Source: Stomoxys calcitrans (lineage: Eukaryota; Arthropoda; Insecta; Diptera; Muscidae). From it: a stretch of DNA of 64,000 bases. The position numbers were made by a program, and so were the translations under genes. Location: contig NC_081555.1 of assembly GCF_963082655.1 (NCBI RefSeq), positions 186,393,424 to 186,457,423 on the forward strand, written 5' to 3'. Numbering within the stretch: position 1 is the first letter of the stretch; every line of letters starts with the position of its first letter. The notes under the pieces are model-generated. The model was not told where the DNA came from, did no database searches, and saw nothing but the letters and a program-made list of their open reading frames with translations. Below, piece after piece: positions 1 to 10,615 of the stretch.

Positions 1-301
1 TTGATTTTCTGAAAAATATAATCGGTTTCTTACTAATGGTTGATTCCTAACCATATTTTAAAAAAATTAATCACTTTCATTTTATTGAAATTTTGTCTGT
101 AAAAATATTTCCTTGGGGTTTAGAGGAAATGTATTCGAAAAAATATATCGGAATTCTGTCTTGAGGGAGATTCATTACCATTTTATATTATGACATTTTT
201 GTTTTCAGAGAAAAATTTCCGCGGAACTTCCATGGAATTTCTTAAAAATTGTTGTTGAGTTTTTGGCGAATGAGAAGATTTTGTCTTAAGAAAAGTGTAA
301 C
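1..301. other. AT-rich stretch, nothing recognised
   Basis: AT-rich sequence with degenerate 'attttgtct' motifs like those at 15.2 and 49.2 kb. I see no coding or RNA signal. Confidence 0.5.
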
Positions 302-305
302 CAAA

Positions 306-691
306 TTTCTCCCTTGAAGCGACATTATTTCGTCTATCACGCTCTCTCCCAAAAAAAAATGTTAATAACACGTTCGAGGCAATTGATTCAGAAATAAGTG
401 AGAAATCTCTATCTTAGTGGAGGCTAGAGGTTAAAATGTCCGCCTTTGATGCCGATGGCCAGGGTTCAAATTTCTCCCTTGAAGCGACATTATTTAGTCT
501 ATCACGCTCTCTCCCAAAAAAAATGTTAATAACACGTTGGAGGCAATTGATACAGAAATAAGTGAGAAATCTCTACCTTAGTGGAGGCTAGAGGTTAGAA
601 TGTCGGCCTATGATGCCGATCGCCAAGGTTCAAATCCCGGCGCTCATAAAAATTTTCAGCGGTGGTTATCCCAGCCACTATTAACCTAACC
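306..691 (+). mobile_element. tRNA-derived SINE with tandemly duplicated head
   Basis: A tRNA-like pol III head ends in a B-box-like 'ggttcaaatcc' (628-638). It is followed by 'ttttcagcggtggtt', a body motif that recurs in the SINE pieces at 6.3, 26.3 and 43.1 kb. The ~165-bp head is present twice in direct order (306-470 and 471-635) with a few base differences. The first copy stops inside its B-box ('ggttcaaa' at 463-470) and runs straight into the start of the second. The upstream part of each unit ('tttctcccttgaagcgac') is not present in the other SINE copies, so the duplication covers flank plus head. The SINE assignment rests on B-box, body motif and recurrence; the exact 3' end is not clear. 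Confidence 0.6.
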
Positions 692-1035
692 CTCACTTTA
701 AACAGGCACAACATATACGAGGCTTGGATTCAGGAGCTCGTTTATAGAGGATTTAATTCGATTTTTAAGAACGATTGTATCAAATATCGGACCTGTCTAC
801 TAGCGAGAAAATATCTTTCGTGTTACATTCTTTATCAGTTTTGCAGTAGGAATCAGCCTGTTAAGTCCTTGTCGCATGGTGACAGGGCACTTAGGATCTC
901 CTCTGCATATTTTCCACAAGATGATCGGATGCTGCCACCTGCATCGTTGGTGAGGGATCTTGTGAGTTATTGTCATCGCCCATCATGATCTATGGGCTAG
1001 TACGGATACGAACCTAAGAGGGAAAAGTGCTCTGG
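692..1035. other. Unassigned spacer
   Basis: A 108-codon open frame crosses this stretch (662-988, GTG start) but resembles nothing I know and begins inside the SINE body. I see no reason to call it a gene. Confidence 0.4.
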
Positions 1036-1601
1036 GTGCAGATTTCGGGTGCAGAGGACATCGAATACTTAGTGCCTGTAAGGTGGTTTGCCCGGCCAGG
1101 AGGCCCTGGAAGAGGAAGGACAGAAAGGCATTCAATGGGACCAGCGGCGGTGGTTGCAGGGAGCTATGGAGTATATAGGCAGAAACTAAGGGTTTATAAG
1201 AAGGAATTGGGAGCGTCCAAGGGAGAGGACTTTGTAAGATTGATAGAGGCGTTGTCGAGTGTTAAAAACACTTCAAGGCTTAAGAAATAGATTTCAAAGG
1301 ACACCCCGTATAGAGGAGATCTGCAGAGGCCAGATTGAACGGAATCGCCCGGAAATACTTTGACCCATTTGTTGGAGACACACTTTTCCGACTGCGGTCC
1401 TGTGGGTATGAATGGAAAGTAATAAGAGACGGTGGAGGGCAATGGCTTAGACGCTTTGACAAAGGATTTGGACCACATAAGTCTCTGGGTCCACATGGTA
1501 TCTATGATTTTAGAGGTGTGTTATGACTTTCTTGCAGACATGTACGTCGCATGTGTGCTTCTGTAGAGAGAGTGATTAGTAGAAGAATTCGTTACGCTCC
1601 G
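1036..1601 (+). pseudogene. LINE ORF2 fragment (endonuclease-RT linker), copy 1
   Basis: Fragment of a non-LTR retrotransposon ORF2 from the region between the endonuclease and the reverse transcriptase. The segment reading 'YRQKLRVYKKELGASKGED' followed by 'SSVKNTSRLKK' is the basic linker typical of jockey/R1-type ORF2. After a frame change, 'LLETHF' and then 'FGPHKSLGPHGIYD' match the approach to RT motif 1. Frame shifts occur near 1140 and 1340 and an in-frame TAG lies at 1288-1290, so it is dead. No RT catalytic motif is present. The next 566 bp repeat the same block. Clade (jockey, R1 or LOA) is not resolvable from this piece. Confidence 0.65.
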
Positions 1602-2136
1602 GTGCAGATTTCGGGTGTAGAGGACATCGAATACTTAGTGCCTGTAAGGTGGTTTGCCCGGCCAGGAGGCCCTGGAAGAGGAAGGACAGAAAGGCATTCA
1701 ATGGGACCAGCGGCGGTGGTTGCAGGGAGCTATGGAGTATATAGGCAGAAACTAAGGGTTTATAAGAAGGAATTGGGAGCGTCCAAGGGAGAGGACTTTG
1801 TAAGATTGATAGAGGAGTTGTCGAGTGTTAAAAACACTTCAAGGCTTAAGAAACAGATTTCAAAGGACACCCCGTATAGAGGAGATCTGCAGAGGCCAGA
1901 TTGAACGGAATCGCCCGGAAATACTTTGACCCATTTGTTGGAGACACACTTTTCCGACTGCGGTCCTGTGGGTATGAATGGAAAGTAATAAGAGGCGGTG
2001 AAGGGCAATGGCTTAGACGCTTTCACAAAGGATTTGGACCACATAAGTCTCTTGGTCCACATGGTATCTATGATTTTAGAGGTGTGTTATGACTTTCTTG
2101 CAGACAGTTACGTCGCATTGTGCTTCTGCATAGGGA
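1602..2136 (+). pseudogene. LINE ORF2 fragment (endonuclease-RT linker), copy 2
   Basis: Direct tandem copy of the preceding block, period about 566 bp, differing at scattered bases. The TAG that ends the linker frame in copy 1 is CAG here, so the frame runs on through 'QISKDTPYRGDLQRPD', the conserved stretch just before RT motif 1 in this family. It then meets a stop near 1903. Frame shifts still separate this from 'FGPHKSLGPHGIYD' downstream. Both copies end at the same 'gactttcttgcagaca' junction, which suggests duplication after insertion and not two separate insertions. Confidence 0.65.
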
Positions 2137-2283
2137 AATCATAAAAGAAACACGTGCGAAATTTTTTGGAAAAACGATTTTTTGATGCGACCTGATGCGG
2201 CATACGGTTCAGCTTCTTTAATACTCATCTTTCAAAATCTATGAATCAAACTTGTTTTATAATCAGTGTTTCAGATGATATTG

Positions 2284-3324
2284 TTTTTATACCCTCCACC
2301 ATAGGATGGGGGGTATGCTAATTTCGTCATTCTGTTTGTAACTACTCGAAATATTCGTCTTAGACCTCATAAAGTATATATATATATTCTTGATCGTCGC
2401 GACATTTTATGTCGATCTAGCCATGTCCATCCGTCTGCCCGTCCGTCCGTTCGTCCGTCTGTCTGTCGAAAGCACGCTATCTTCCGAAGGAGTAAAGCTA
2501 GCCGCTTGAAATTTTGCACGAATATATTCTTATTAGTGTAGGTCGGTTGGTATTGTATATGGGTCATATCGGTCGATGTTTTGATATAGCTGCCATATAA
2601 ACCGATCTTGGGTCTTGACTTCTTGAGCCTCTAGAGTGCTCAATTCTTATCCGATTGGAATGAAATTTTGAACGATGTGTTTTGTTATGATATCCAACAA
2701 TTGTGCCAAGTATGGTTCAAATCGTTCCATAACCTGATATAGCCATGTAAACCGATCTTGGGTCTTGACTTCTTGAGCCTCTAGAGTGCGCAATTCTTAT
2801 CCGATTGGAATGAAATTTTGCACGTAGTATTTTGTTATAATTCCCAACAACTGTGCCTAGTATGGTTCAAATCGGTTAATAACCTGATATAGCTGTCATA
2901 TAAACCGATCCGGGATTTTGACTTCTTGAGCCTCTAGAGGCCGCAATTATTATCTGATTTGCCTAAAATTTTGTACGATGGATTCTCTCATGACCATCAA
3001 CATACGTGTTTATTATTTTCTGAATCGGTCTATAGCCCGATATAGCTCCTATATAAATTGATCTCTCTATTTTACTTCTTGAGCCCCCAAAGGGCGCAAT
3101 TCTTATTCGAATTGGCTGACATTTTACACAGGTCTCCAACATAGAATATAATTGTGGTCCAAACCAGATCATATGTTGATATCGCTCTAATAGCAGATCA
3201 AATCTTTTCTTATATCCTTTTTTGCCTAAGAAGAGATGCTGGGAAAAGAGCTCGACAAATGCGATTCGTGGTGGAGGGTATATAAGATTCGGCCCGGCCG
3301 AACTTAGCACGCTTTTACTTGTTT
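2284..3324 (-). mobile_element. DINE-1-like Helentron-derived element (HINE), complete
   Basis: Non-autonomous element in reverse orientation. On the plus strand it opens with 'tttttataccctccaccat' and closes with 'ggccgaacttagcacgcttttacttgttt'. It carries the inverted 15-mer 'tataccctccaccat' near both ends, a GTCY microsatellite (about 2417-2470), the 'tattcttgatcg' core block, and diverged ~150-bp internal units built around 'gatatagctgccatataaaccgatc'. These are the hallmarks of DINE-1/INE-1 elements. No Rep/helicase frame is present. The open frames across 2367-2567 and 2963-3442 are by-products of the repeat units. Part of the closing sequence ('gtggagggtatataagattcggcc') includes the palindrome 'ttcggcccggccgaa'. 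Confidence 0.85.
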
Positions 3325-3930
3325 GTTTTTGCACTCGAAGTATGAGTGAGCAAAAGTACTGGAATAATTTGCAGGCTGCACCAAGACCCTTGCCAACGTC
3401 ATAGAAGCACAATGTGGTGTTGCTGACAACTGAGTTCTTCATCTAGTTAGCATTGTAAATTCGTACAAACAAGGAAGTTGGGTGGCAATGGTCATACTAC
3501 TAACCTACGAGTACGCTTCCTCACATTCCAAGTGAAAAGGGAAGCTGTGTTGTTTCCTCTACTCGAAAGAACCGTTATAAAGTAGCAGAAAGTACAAAGT
3601 TTTTTAATAGCTCTCGCATTACGTTATACAACATTCATCTGTTCGGCAACTTTTCATTCACAATACAAATGGCTGCAATTATGAGTAGAAAGCAAAAACA
3701 TTCGTTAAAATCCTGAACGTTTAGCCCACGGGAAGGACAAAGTCAGGTTAACACCTGTTGCTTTTCCGGCAGAGAAAAGTACGGGAGAAGAACATTTATT
3801 TAAGAATTCTCTATATTTTCTTTGCAATCGCATAAATTATCAATGCTAAATCAAGCTGCAAATGCATTAGATGACACTCTGCACCAAATTGAAATGTTGA
3901 TACAACCCTTGAGTATATGTATCAAATCAA
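3325..3930. other. Unassigned spacer
   Basis: No recognisable coding, RNA or repeat signal. It contains short AT-rich runs and ends against the fold-back transposon at 3931. Confidence 0.4.
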
Positions 3931-4549
3931 TATATAAAGGGTGATTTTTTTGAGGTTAGGATTTTCATGCATTAGTATTTGACAGATCATGTGGGATTTC
4001 AGACATGGTGTCAAAGAGAAAGATGCTCAGTATGCTTTGACATTTCATCATGAATAGACTTACTAACGAGCAACGCTTGCAAATCATTGAATTTTATTAC
4101 CAAAATCAGTGTTCGGTTCGAAATGTGTTAAAATTTTGACAAATTTTGTTCAGCGAAGAGGCTCATTTCTGGTTGAATGGCTACGTAAATAAGCAAAATT
4201 GCCGTATTTGGAGTGAAGAGCAACCAGAAGCCGTTCAAGAACTGCCCATGCATCCCGAAAAATGCACTATTTGGTGTGGTTTGTACGCTGGTGGAATCAT
4301 TGGACCGTATTTTTTCAAAGATGCTGTTGGACGCAACGTTACGGTGAATGAACACATTTCGAACCGAACACTGATTTTGGTAATAAAATTCAATGATTTG
4401 CAAGCGTTGCTCGTTAGTAAGTCTATTCATGATGAAATGTCAAAGCATACTGAGCATCTTTCTCTTTGACACCATGTCTGAAATCCCACGTGATCTGTCA
4501 AATACTAATGCATGAAAATCCTAACCTCAAAAAAATCACCCTTTATATA
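3931..4549 (+). mobile_element. Fold-back derivative of a Tc1/mariner-type transposon
   Basis: Two arms of 199 bp (3931-4129 and 4351-4549) are inverted copies differing by eye at one base (position 3990). Each begins 'tatataaagggtgattttt' and carries the 5' end of a transposase, including the start peptide 'MNRLTNEQRLQIIEFYYQNQ'; the second arm carries it on the minus strand. The 221-bp centre holds a middle piece of the transposase on the plus strand ('EEAHFWLNGYVNKQNCRIW' to 'GGIIGPYFFKDAVGRNVTVN'). The catalytic block normally written SDEAHF reads SEEAHF here, so the first catalytic Asp is Glu. A normal element would have only short terminal repeats and a transposase C-terminus at the right end; here the right end is an inverted copy of the left. 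Confidence 0.8.
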
Positions 4550-4939
4550 CCCACATGATGTTGTATTTCAAGACTGCTGAAGTGCGAGACACTGAATGTA
4601 GTGTAAAACGAACAAGTTGCTGTTGAGTAGATAATCTTAAATAACAACAACCCTTCAGTACTTGGGAGAATGTTTATCTCGAATTCATAGCTGCTACAGT
4701 GAGTTAAAAATTACTCGCTGTATATGAAAGCATCTCGCTGTTATTTATTTTCAAAATATGAACTGATCACACAAATCGTTTTCAAACTAGTTGTTTCGTC
4801 ATATAAAAACACTAGGCGTGTGTGTGTGAGTGTGTTTACCCATGCTTTTGCCAAATCAAACACGTTGACTTCGTACGAATTTCCTACTACGAAAGCAGAC
4901 TAGAAATTATGATCCTGCTTATGACAAATCACAGAGGCA

Positions 4940-5930
4940 TACATACTTTACTTTTACTTTAATTGTCTATTACAGAACGTTTGTCCCATTAGACGAACGT
5001 AGAAAAGCGTTCCAAGGTCCTCTCTGACACCAAGTTTCCAGGTGTCTTCCACCACTTGATCTTTCCATCGGGCTTTTGGTCGTCACAGTTTGCCTTCAAA
5101 AGACTTCTTTGCTGGAGTTTCTTCATCTATTCTGACACCATGATCTAGCCAACGCAACAACCGTTGTATTTTGATACATGTAACTATGCTATTGTCGTCA
5201 TACAACTCGTGGTTCATACAACGCATATATTCTCCATTAACGCGAACTGGTCCATATATTTTACGAAGAATATTACTCTCAAACACTTCAATCACTGCCT
5301 CGTCTGCTTTCACAGCACTGTGATACCAGTGTCTGTCGAGAGGTGGATTTGCTCCTGAATATTATCTTCGTTTTATTTCCAAATTGGTGTCATTCGTTTT
5401 GGGTATTGCGGCACCGAGGTAGACAAATTTGATGATCTGCTCGTACAAGGCGTTTTGGGAGTTGATGCCATCGATTTTGTCTTATCTATATTTAGAGCCA
5501 GACCCCATTTTCAACAATTCTCTTTCGATTCTCTCCAAGGCTGTAGTTACTACTTTCGTTAACGACCTATGATATCGATGTCATTGGCATAGGTGACTAG
5601 CATGTGTTGTCTTGTGTGAGTAGTTGTCCATATCTATTAACATCTGGTCCTTGTAAATACAAGGTCTAAAGCCGTCTTCCTACCTTTTCATCGCATTAAA
5701 ATCTCCTAAAGCGATTTTAATATCATGGGTGGAGTAGCGGTCATATTCTCTCTCTAAGCGTTCGTAGAAAATATCCTTGGTCTGCTCGCCTTTGTCTTCC
5801 GTCAGGGCATGGGCACAAATAAGGCTGATGTTGAAGAATTTGGCTTTTATGCGGATTGTGGGTAGCCGCACATCTACCGGAGTAAAGCTGGAGACAAGGT
5901 GTTTCATTCTACGACTAACCACAAATCCAC
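4940..5930 (-). pseudogene. RTE-like LINE ORF2 relic (endonuclease + RT)
   Basis: Read on the minus strand. The endonuclease part (5922-5680) contains 'FFNISLICAHALTEDKGEQT' and 'IKIALGDFNAM', the APE-type motifs seen in RTE-like elements. Decayed RT sequence follows with 'VTYANDIDII' near 5560-5600, where the catalytic YADD has become YAND. The C-terminal region (5313-5083) reads 'SNILRKIYGPVRVNGEYMRC' and is a clear relative of the open frame at 52.1-53.6 kb. The 3' end near 4940-4985 has the family's 'caattaaagta' tail. Much of the RT fingers and palm is deleted, frames shift repeatedly and the catalytic residue is lost, so it is inactive. Confidence 0.75.
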
Positions 5931-6039
5931 TATTCTCCTATCCACTATTGTACTATTCTTTTGTTTCTCAGAGTTATTCTTATGGTTTATCGGGGGCGAG
6001 TTACTGGCCCAGCGCCCGTACCGCATGGGGTCCGTTTGG

Positions 6040-6255
6040 TCATTGTGTAAAATTTCAGCCAATTCGAGTAAGAATTGCGGCCTTTAGGGGCTCAAAAAAT
6101 AAAATAGAGAGATCGCTTTATAAGGGAGCTGTATCAGGCTATATACCGATTCGAACCACGTATGATGAAGGTCAAGGAAGAAGCCGTTGAACAAAATTTC
6201 AGCCAAATCGGATAGTAATTGCGCCCTCTAGGCGGTGAAGAAGTCAAGACCCCAG
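6040..6255 (+). mobile_element. DINE-1-like fragment
   Basis: Contains the internal-unit motifs 'gtgtaaaatttcagccaatt', 'agagagatcg', 'gggagctgtatcaggctata' and 'caaatcggatagtaattgcg' in plus orientation, without either terminus. It lies inside the large inverted-repeat structure. Confidence 0.65.
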
Positions 6256-6372
6256 ATAGAATTAGTAAGGGGATAAACACCGCTGAAAATTTTCCGATGT
6301 TCACACCGAGGTTTGAACCCAGGCGTTCAGCGTCATAGGCGGACATGCCAACCTCTGGTCTACGGTGGCCAC
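6256..6372 (-). mobile_element. SINE head fragment
   Basis: On the minus strand 'agaggttggcatgtccgcc' leads to a B-box-like 'gggttcaaacc' (6310-6320) and then 'ttttcagcggtg'. Same SINE family as at 43.1 kb, truncated after the head. Confidence 0.6.
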
Positions 6373-6696
6373 TAAATGGCTTTTAAAGTACTGTTATTAT
6401 AGTATTTATGGTTAGTACAATAAACTGTCTTTTGGTATAAATTTAAGACATTCTATGCGACAAATCGAAACACTTTTAAATCAAAGGCCTGAGCTAGACC
6501 ATTCATTTCTGCTTTCAAGACACACTAGCAATCATAGTATTGTAAATTTCAAGAACGGTACTCTTCGTTTAAAAATACAACATTGTATGTGACAATTGAG
6601 AACTGAGTAAAACTGAAAAACAAGACACCAAGAAACGAGATGAGTGAATGCATAAAATGAGCCCTGAGTGAATGCATACAATGAGCCGCTGAGGCC
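6373..6696. other. Unassigned, with a short direct repeat
   Basis: No gene is recognised. A short unit 'gagtgaatgcata..aatgagc' occurs twice in a row at about 6643-6685. Confidence 0.4.
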
Positions 6697-6987
6697 TTGT
6701 CTGCTTTCGTAATAGGAAATTCGTCGAGGGCAACGTGGTTTATTTGGCAAAAATATGGGTAAACACACACACACGATTTGTCTGATCAGTTCATATTTTG
6801 AAAATGACAGCTAGACGCTTTCATATACAGCCAGTACAGCGAATAATTTAACTGTAGCGGCTATGAACTCGAGATAAAGATACTTCCAAGCACTGAATGG
6901 TGGTTGGTTTTCAAGATTATCTACTAAACAGCAACTTGTTCGTTTTGCTCTCTCTTCAGTAGTTTTGAAATACAACATCATGTGGGT

Positions 6988-8389
6988 TCAGTGTTCACGA
7001 GTTCAGCAAAAACAATTACCAATGAATGATTTTGTGTCAGGCTTTGACCTTGCTTGGAAGAAATATAGAAATGGACAAATGCAACTAAGTTTTCCTCATT
7101 TAAAAGTAATCTAATGAAAAATACTCTTTATGTGCCTTTAAGGGGTAAAATTCCCTAATTTTCGGTCTATATGGGAGCTATCTCAAAATATAGTTCGAGT
7201 TCGGACTCTCCCATAACAAGGACGTCCCTTATAAATGAACTGAAAACAGACTGCACTCATAGACATGAGAAAAGTATTGTCACTGTTCTTTAAAGGAATT
7301 TTCGTGGAAAAAGAACAATTGCATTATATACGAGCAAAATGGCCTGCATAAAGTACTTTTTATACATATTCCCTATTGTTATGTCTTTGATCAATTTTTT
7401 TTAAAGTTGTGAGAGGAAGTTTCGGCCTTTAAGAGTAAAAGTGATACCTTTTGACCACAAAAAGTGCCTTATATATATGTATATTCTTTTTATTTGTAAA
7501 AGTTTATTTGTAAAGTTTATGGATGTCGTATTAATATTTTGCCAGATCGCAGTTGATAATTTCAACTCTATCAGAGTATATTTGGATTTATTTCGGTTGT
7601 TGTATTAATTACAATTATATTAATTAGTCTAAAATCGTTGATTATGATTTGCTGTATTCGATACTCTATAAATGAGACAAAAAAATACTTATGGGATTTA
7701 TTGTATTTACACATTTGAATACGAACTTTGGAATGGATATTTCTTTCTTTATTTATAGCCTAAATACTTAAAAATAATGTACGAGTATGTACCTTAGAAA
7801 TTCTAACGCCTGGCAGTCATTTGCCTGTTGCTCTAATGATTTTCCTTTGGACATGCCAGCATTATTGTATTTAAAGCGAAACTATAGAAAATGTTACTTT
7901 CCGAGTTTGTGGGAATGTGTCTATACGAGTTATGTGTGAGAGTGTATATATCTGCGATGAACCCACAATTAAGGTCCTAAGCTTGCTTTGGATTATTTTC
8001 TTGTGTACGTTCACGGTAATGTGCAATATTGTGAGTACGGTTTGTCCATCACTGGTATATATGCTCAAATACTCACCCTTCTCTCTGATAAGAGAGACAC
8101 AAGAGAAAAACGACAATAGTTTGTGGCTATAGAAACCCTTTTGCCAACAAAGAGTTTTTGATTTTAGAACAAAAGAAATGTCGTATTGTTGCAGGCGAAG
8201 CTGTCAAAGGGTTTACATAAGGTCTTGTTTATGGCTAACGTTTTATATTTTGAAACGAAACGTAACAATAAAAGAATATCTTCGTAATTAAAGTATTTTG
8301 TTTGTCGTAAAAATGTCCCAAAATATTTTCTTTTTTCATTTAAATTAATTTCCTGAAAATGAATATATATGTCCTTTATTTACAATTGG
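6988..8389. other. Unassigned AT-rich spacer
   Basis: AT-rich; a small DINE-type scrap ('tatatgggagctatctca') lies near 7169. I see no coding or RNA gene. Two short opposed open frames at 7.87-8.13 kb are unconvincing. Confidence 0.4.
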
Positions 8390-10345
8390 AGTATACGTAT
8401 TAAATATTTTATATACAAAAATCAATTTGTGTTTGTTTGTAGGTTTGTTTGTCTGTATGTTTGTGTGTTCCTTATAGACTCAGAAACGGCTGAACCGATT
8501 TTCTTGAAATTTTCACAGATGGTGCATAATAATCCCGTGGTGGAAATAGGGTACTACATTTTTTGATATCTGAAGGGGGGGCCGACCCTCCCCCTTACCC
8601 TAATTTTCAGAAACGCCAGATCTCGGAGATGGGTGGTGCGATTTAAGCGAAATTTTGTGTGCTCTCATATAGTATACTAAAAATAAAAATTTGGGGGGCT
8701 GCCCCACCCTAAAACCTACCAAACATACATTTAGACCAATCACAACAATATGGGACTTAAATGAAAGATATTTAGGATAAGAAAACGTATCTGATATCCA
8801 ATTGTCGGACCCAGTGTTAGGGGGAACACCCCAACCCCCAAAACACCCCTAATTGGGACATTTTTACCGACCATGGCAATATGATACTCAAATGAAAGGT
8901 ATATGCGAGTAGAATACGAATCTTATATCCAAATGAGGGACCACGTTTCTGGGGGCCCACCCCTTCCCCAAAACACCAACCAAACCCAAATATGACTTAT
9001 TTACTGACCATGGGAATATGGGGCTTAAATAAAAGGTATTTGAATGTAGAATACGAATCTGATATCCAAATATGGGACCAAGAGTTTGGGGGGCCGCCTC
9101 TCACCAAAAACATCCCCCAAAGGGGGACAAATTTACGACCATAGCAATATGGGGCTCAAATGAAAGGACTTTGGGAGTGAAGCACGAATTTGATATAAAT
9201 ATTCGGGAAAAGTGTCTATGGGGCCACGCCACCATAGACAATTCACTGAGTGGCCGCCCATCCACCAAAACAACCCCCAAGCCGGTCATGTTTGCCGACT
9301 ATGGAAATATGGGGCTCAAATTAAAGGTATGTGGGAGTAGACCACGTATCTGATATCAACATTAGGGGCCAACTGTCTAGCGGACGTCCCACAACCATAA
9401 CAACCCCCAAATAGGACGTATTTGCTCACCAAGACAATTTAGGTCTTAAAGAAAGTGGAACAAAATATTCATAGTTTTTAGGGCCAATACCCCAAACCGG
9501 ACATATTTGCTGACTTTTGCAATAAGGAGTTTAAATGAGATTAGAAGACGAATTTGATATCCATTTTTGAGGCCAATGGCAATATGGGTTTCAAATAAAT
9601 GATATATAGATAAATGAGAATGGAGCACATTGCTGATATATTTTCCGGGCTAAGTGTTTGACGGACCACCCCAATCCCCAAAACACCCGTGAATCGAGCA
9701 TATTTACCGACCATGTCAATGTGGCGCTTAAATGAAAGGTTTTGGGGGTAGATCAAGAATTGATACCCACTTTCGGGACCAATTTTCTGGCAGTCTACCC
9801 CTTTCCCAACATAGCCTACAAACAGCAATTTTTTAGTGACCATCGCAAATTTAGGTATGAAAGGTTTTGGCGCTTAAATGAAAGGTTTTGGGGGTAGATC
9901 AAGAATTGATACCCACTTTCGGGACCAATTTTCTGGCAGTCTACCCCTTTCCCAAAATAGCCCACAAACAGCAATTTTTTACTGACCATCGCAAATTTAG
10001 GTATTTGGATTCAAATTAAGGTATTTGGGAGTAGAATACGAATTTGATATCTAAATGGGGGACCACCTCTCCCCCAAAAACACCACTAAATCAGACATCA
10101 TGAGAATATCGCGCTGAAATGAAGTATTTTAAGAATAGAGTACACCTTACATCCAAACTTAAATTCGTAGACCAATAAAGATCATATGGGATTCAGATAA
10201 AGGCACTTATATTGTTAAACCGTTAGTCAAGTTAGCATGGTATTTCACTAAAAGATCTTTAATTGTCGAAAATAAATATTCCAATGAAACTTTTGTTCCA
10301 TATAAAGTAAAAGAAGGCGCAGCGGAGCGGGCCCGGGTCAGCAAG
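8390..10345 (+). mobile_element. Helitron-like non-autonomous element, family B
   Basis: The 5' part contains 'gactcagaaacggctgaacc' and 'ttcttgaaattttcacagat', then a C/G-run block at 8570-8600. The body is a tandem array of diverged ~131-bp units, each with 'ccatggcaatatggggctca', 'aatgaaaggtatttgggagt' and 'cccccaaaacacccc'. The 3' end, 'gcgcagcggagcgggcccg' then 'gggtcagcaagt', forms a GC-rich hairpin. The copy at 59.1 kb ends in the intact form 'gggccagctagt', and CTAG(T) after a hairpin is the usual Helitron 3' end. No Rep/helicase is encoded. The 93-codon frame at 9072-9353 follows repeat units and is not a gene. One ~120-bp stretch is duplicated at about 9730-9840 and 9868-10000. Confidence 0.65.
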
Positions 10346-10408
10346 TATTACAATAAAATATAGTCAATAGTAAACTGTTTAGTGTGAACATAGGGCATCA
10401 ACAAACTC

Positions 10409-10615
10409 TCAACATCGAGCTCTATCATTGGCCAAAGCCTCGGCTTGATTCCACGATATATGGGATGATTCTAACTCTCTCTTCGTATAACGGATCCATT
10501 TGTTTTTCGGGCGTCTCCTTCCTCTATGTCCTAAGTCTAGGACATTTCTCGCTAAAGCATCGCGCGGTCGGCGTAGCAATTGGCCCAACCAAGTCCTTTC
10601 TCATCCGGATTTCTA
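10409..10615 (-). pseudogene. C-terminal tail of a LINE ORF2
   Basis: On the minus strand one frame reads 'TWLGQLLRRPRDALARNVLD' and then 'GHRGRRRPKNKWIRYTKREL', ending at a stop at 10409. This is the 'WLGH..R......RGRP...W' signature at the C-terminus of RTE-type and related LINE ORF2 proteins; the 53.4-kb element has the same signature. A stop lies just upstream and no RT core is present. It is a relic of about 65 codons. Confidence 0.6.

Larger units (their letters stand above)
4549..6987. repeat. Large inverted-repeat (fold-back-like) structure
   Basis: The left arm (4549-4905) begins 'acccacatgatgttgta' and the right arm (about 6697-6987) ends with its reverse complement. Through the arms, blocks such as 'cgaacaagttgctgtt', 'tagtagataatctt', 'aaaatatgaactgatca' and 'gaaagcagac' appear in mirrored order, with indels and an overall match of roughly three quarters by eye. 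Between the arms lie an RTE-like LINE relic, a DINE fragment and a SINE fragment. It may be an old DNA transposon with long terminal inverted repeats that collected insertions, or two inverted copies of one repeat. No transposase was found inside. Confidence 0.6.

Noticed and set aside
628..638. True tRNA gene at the B-box of the SINE
   Set aside because: No acceptor stem or cloverleaf can be folded around it, and the sequence continues into a SINE body.
662..988. 108-codon open frame as a host gene
   Set aside because: Starts inside the SINE body without ATG, has no known motif and no second exon signal.
3222..3404. 60-codon plus-strand frame, and the 159-codon minus frame at 2963-3442
   Set aside because: Both are made of DINE internal units and the DINE terminus; the same frames recur in every copy of the element.
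4128..4430. Separate minus-strand transposase gene
   Set aside because: It is the inverted arm of the fold-back element carrying only the transposase start; it then reads antisense through the centre.
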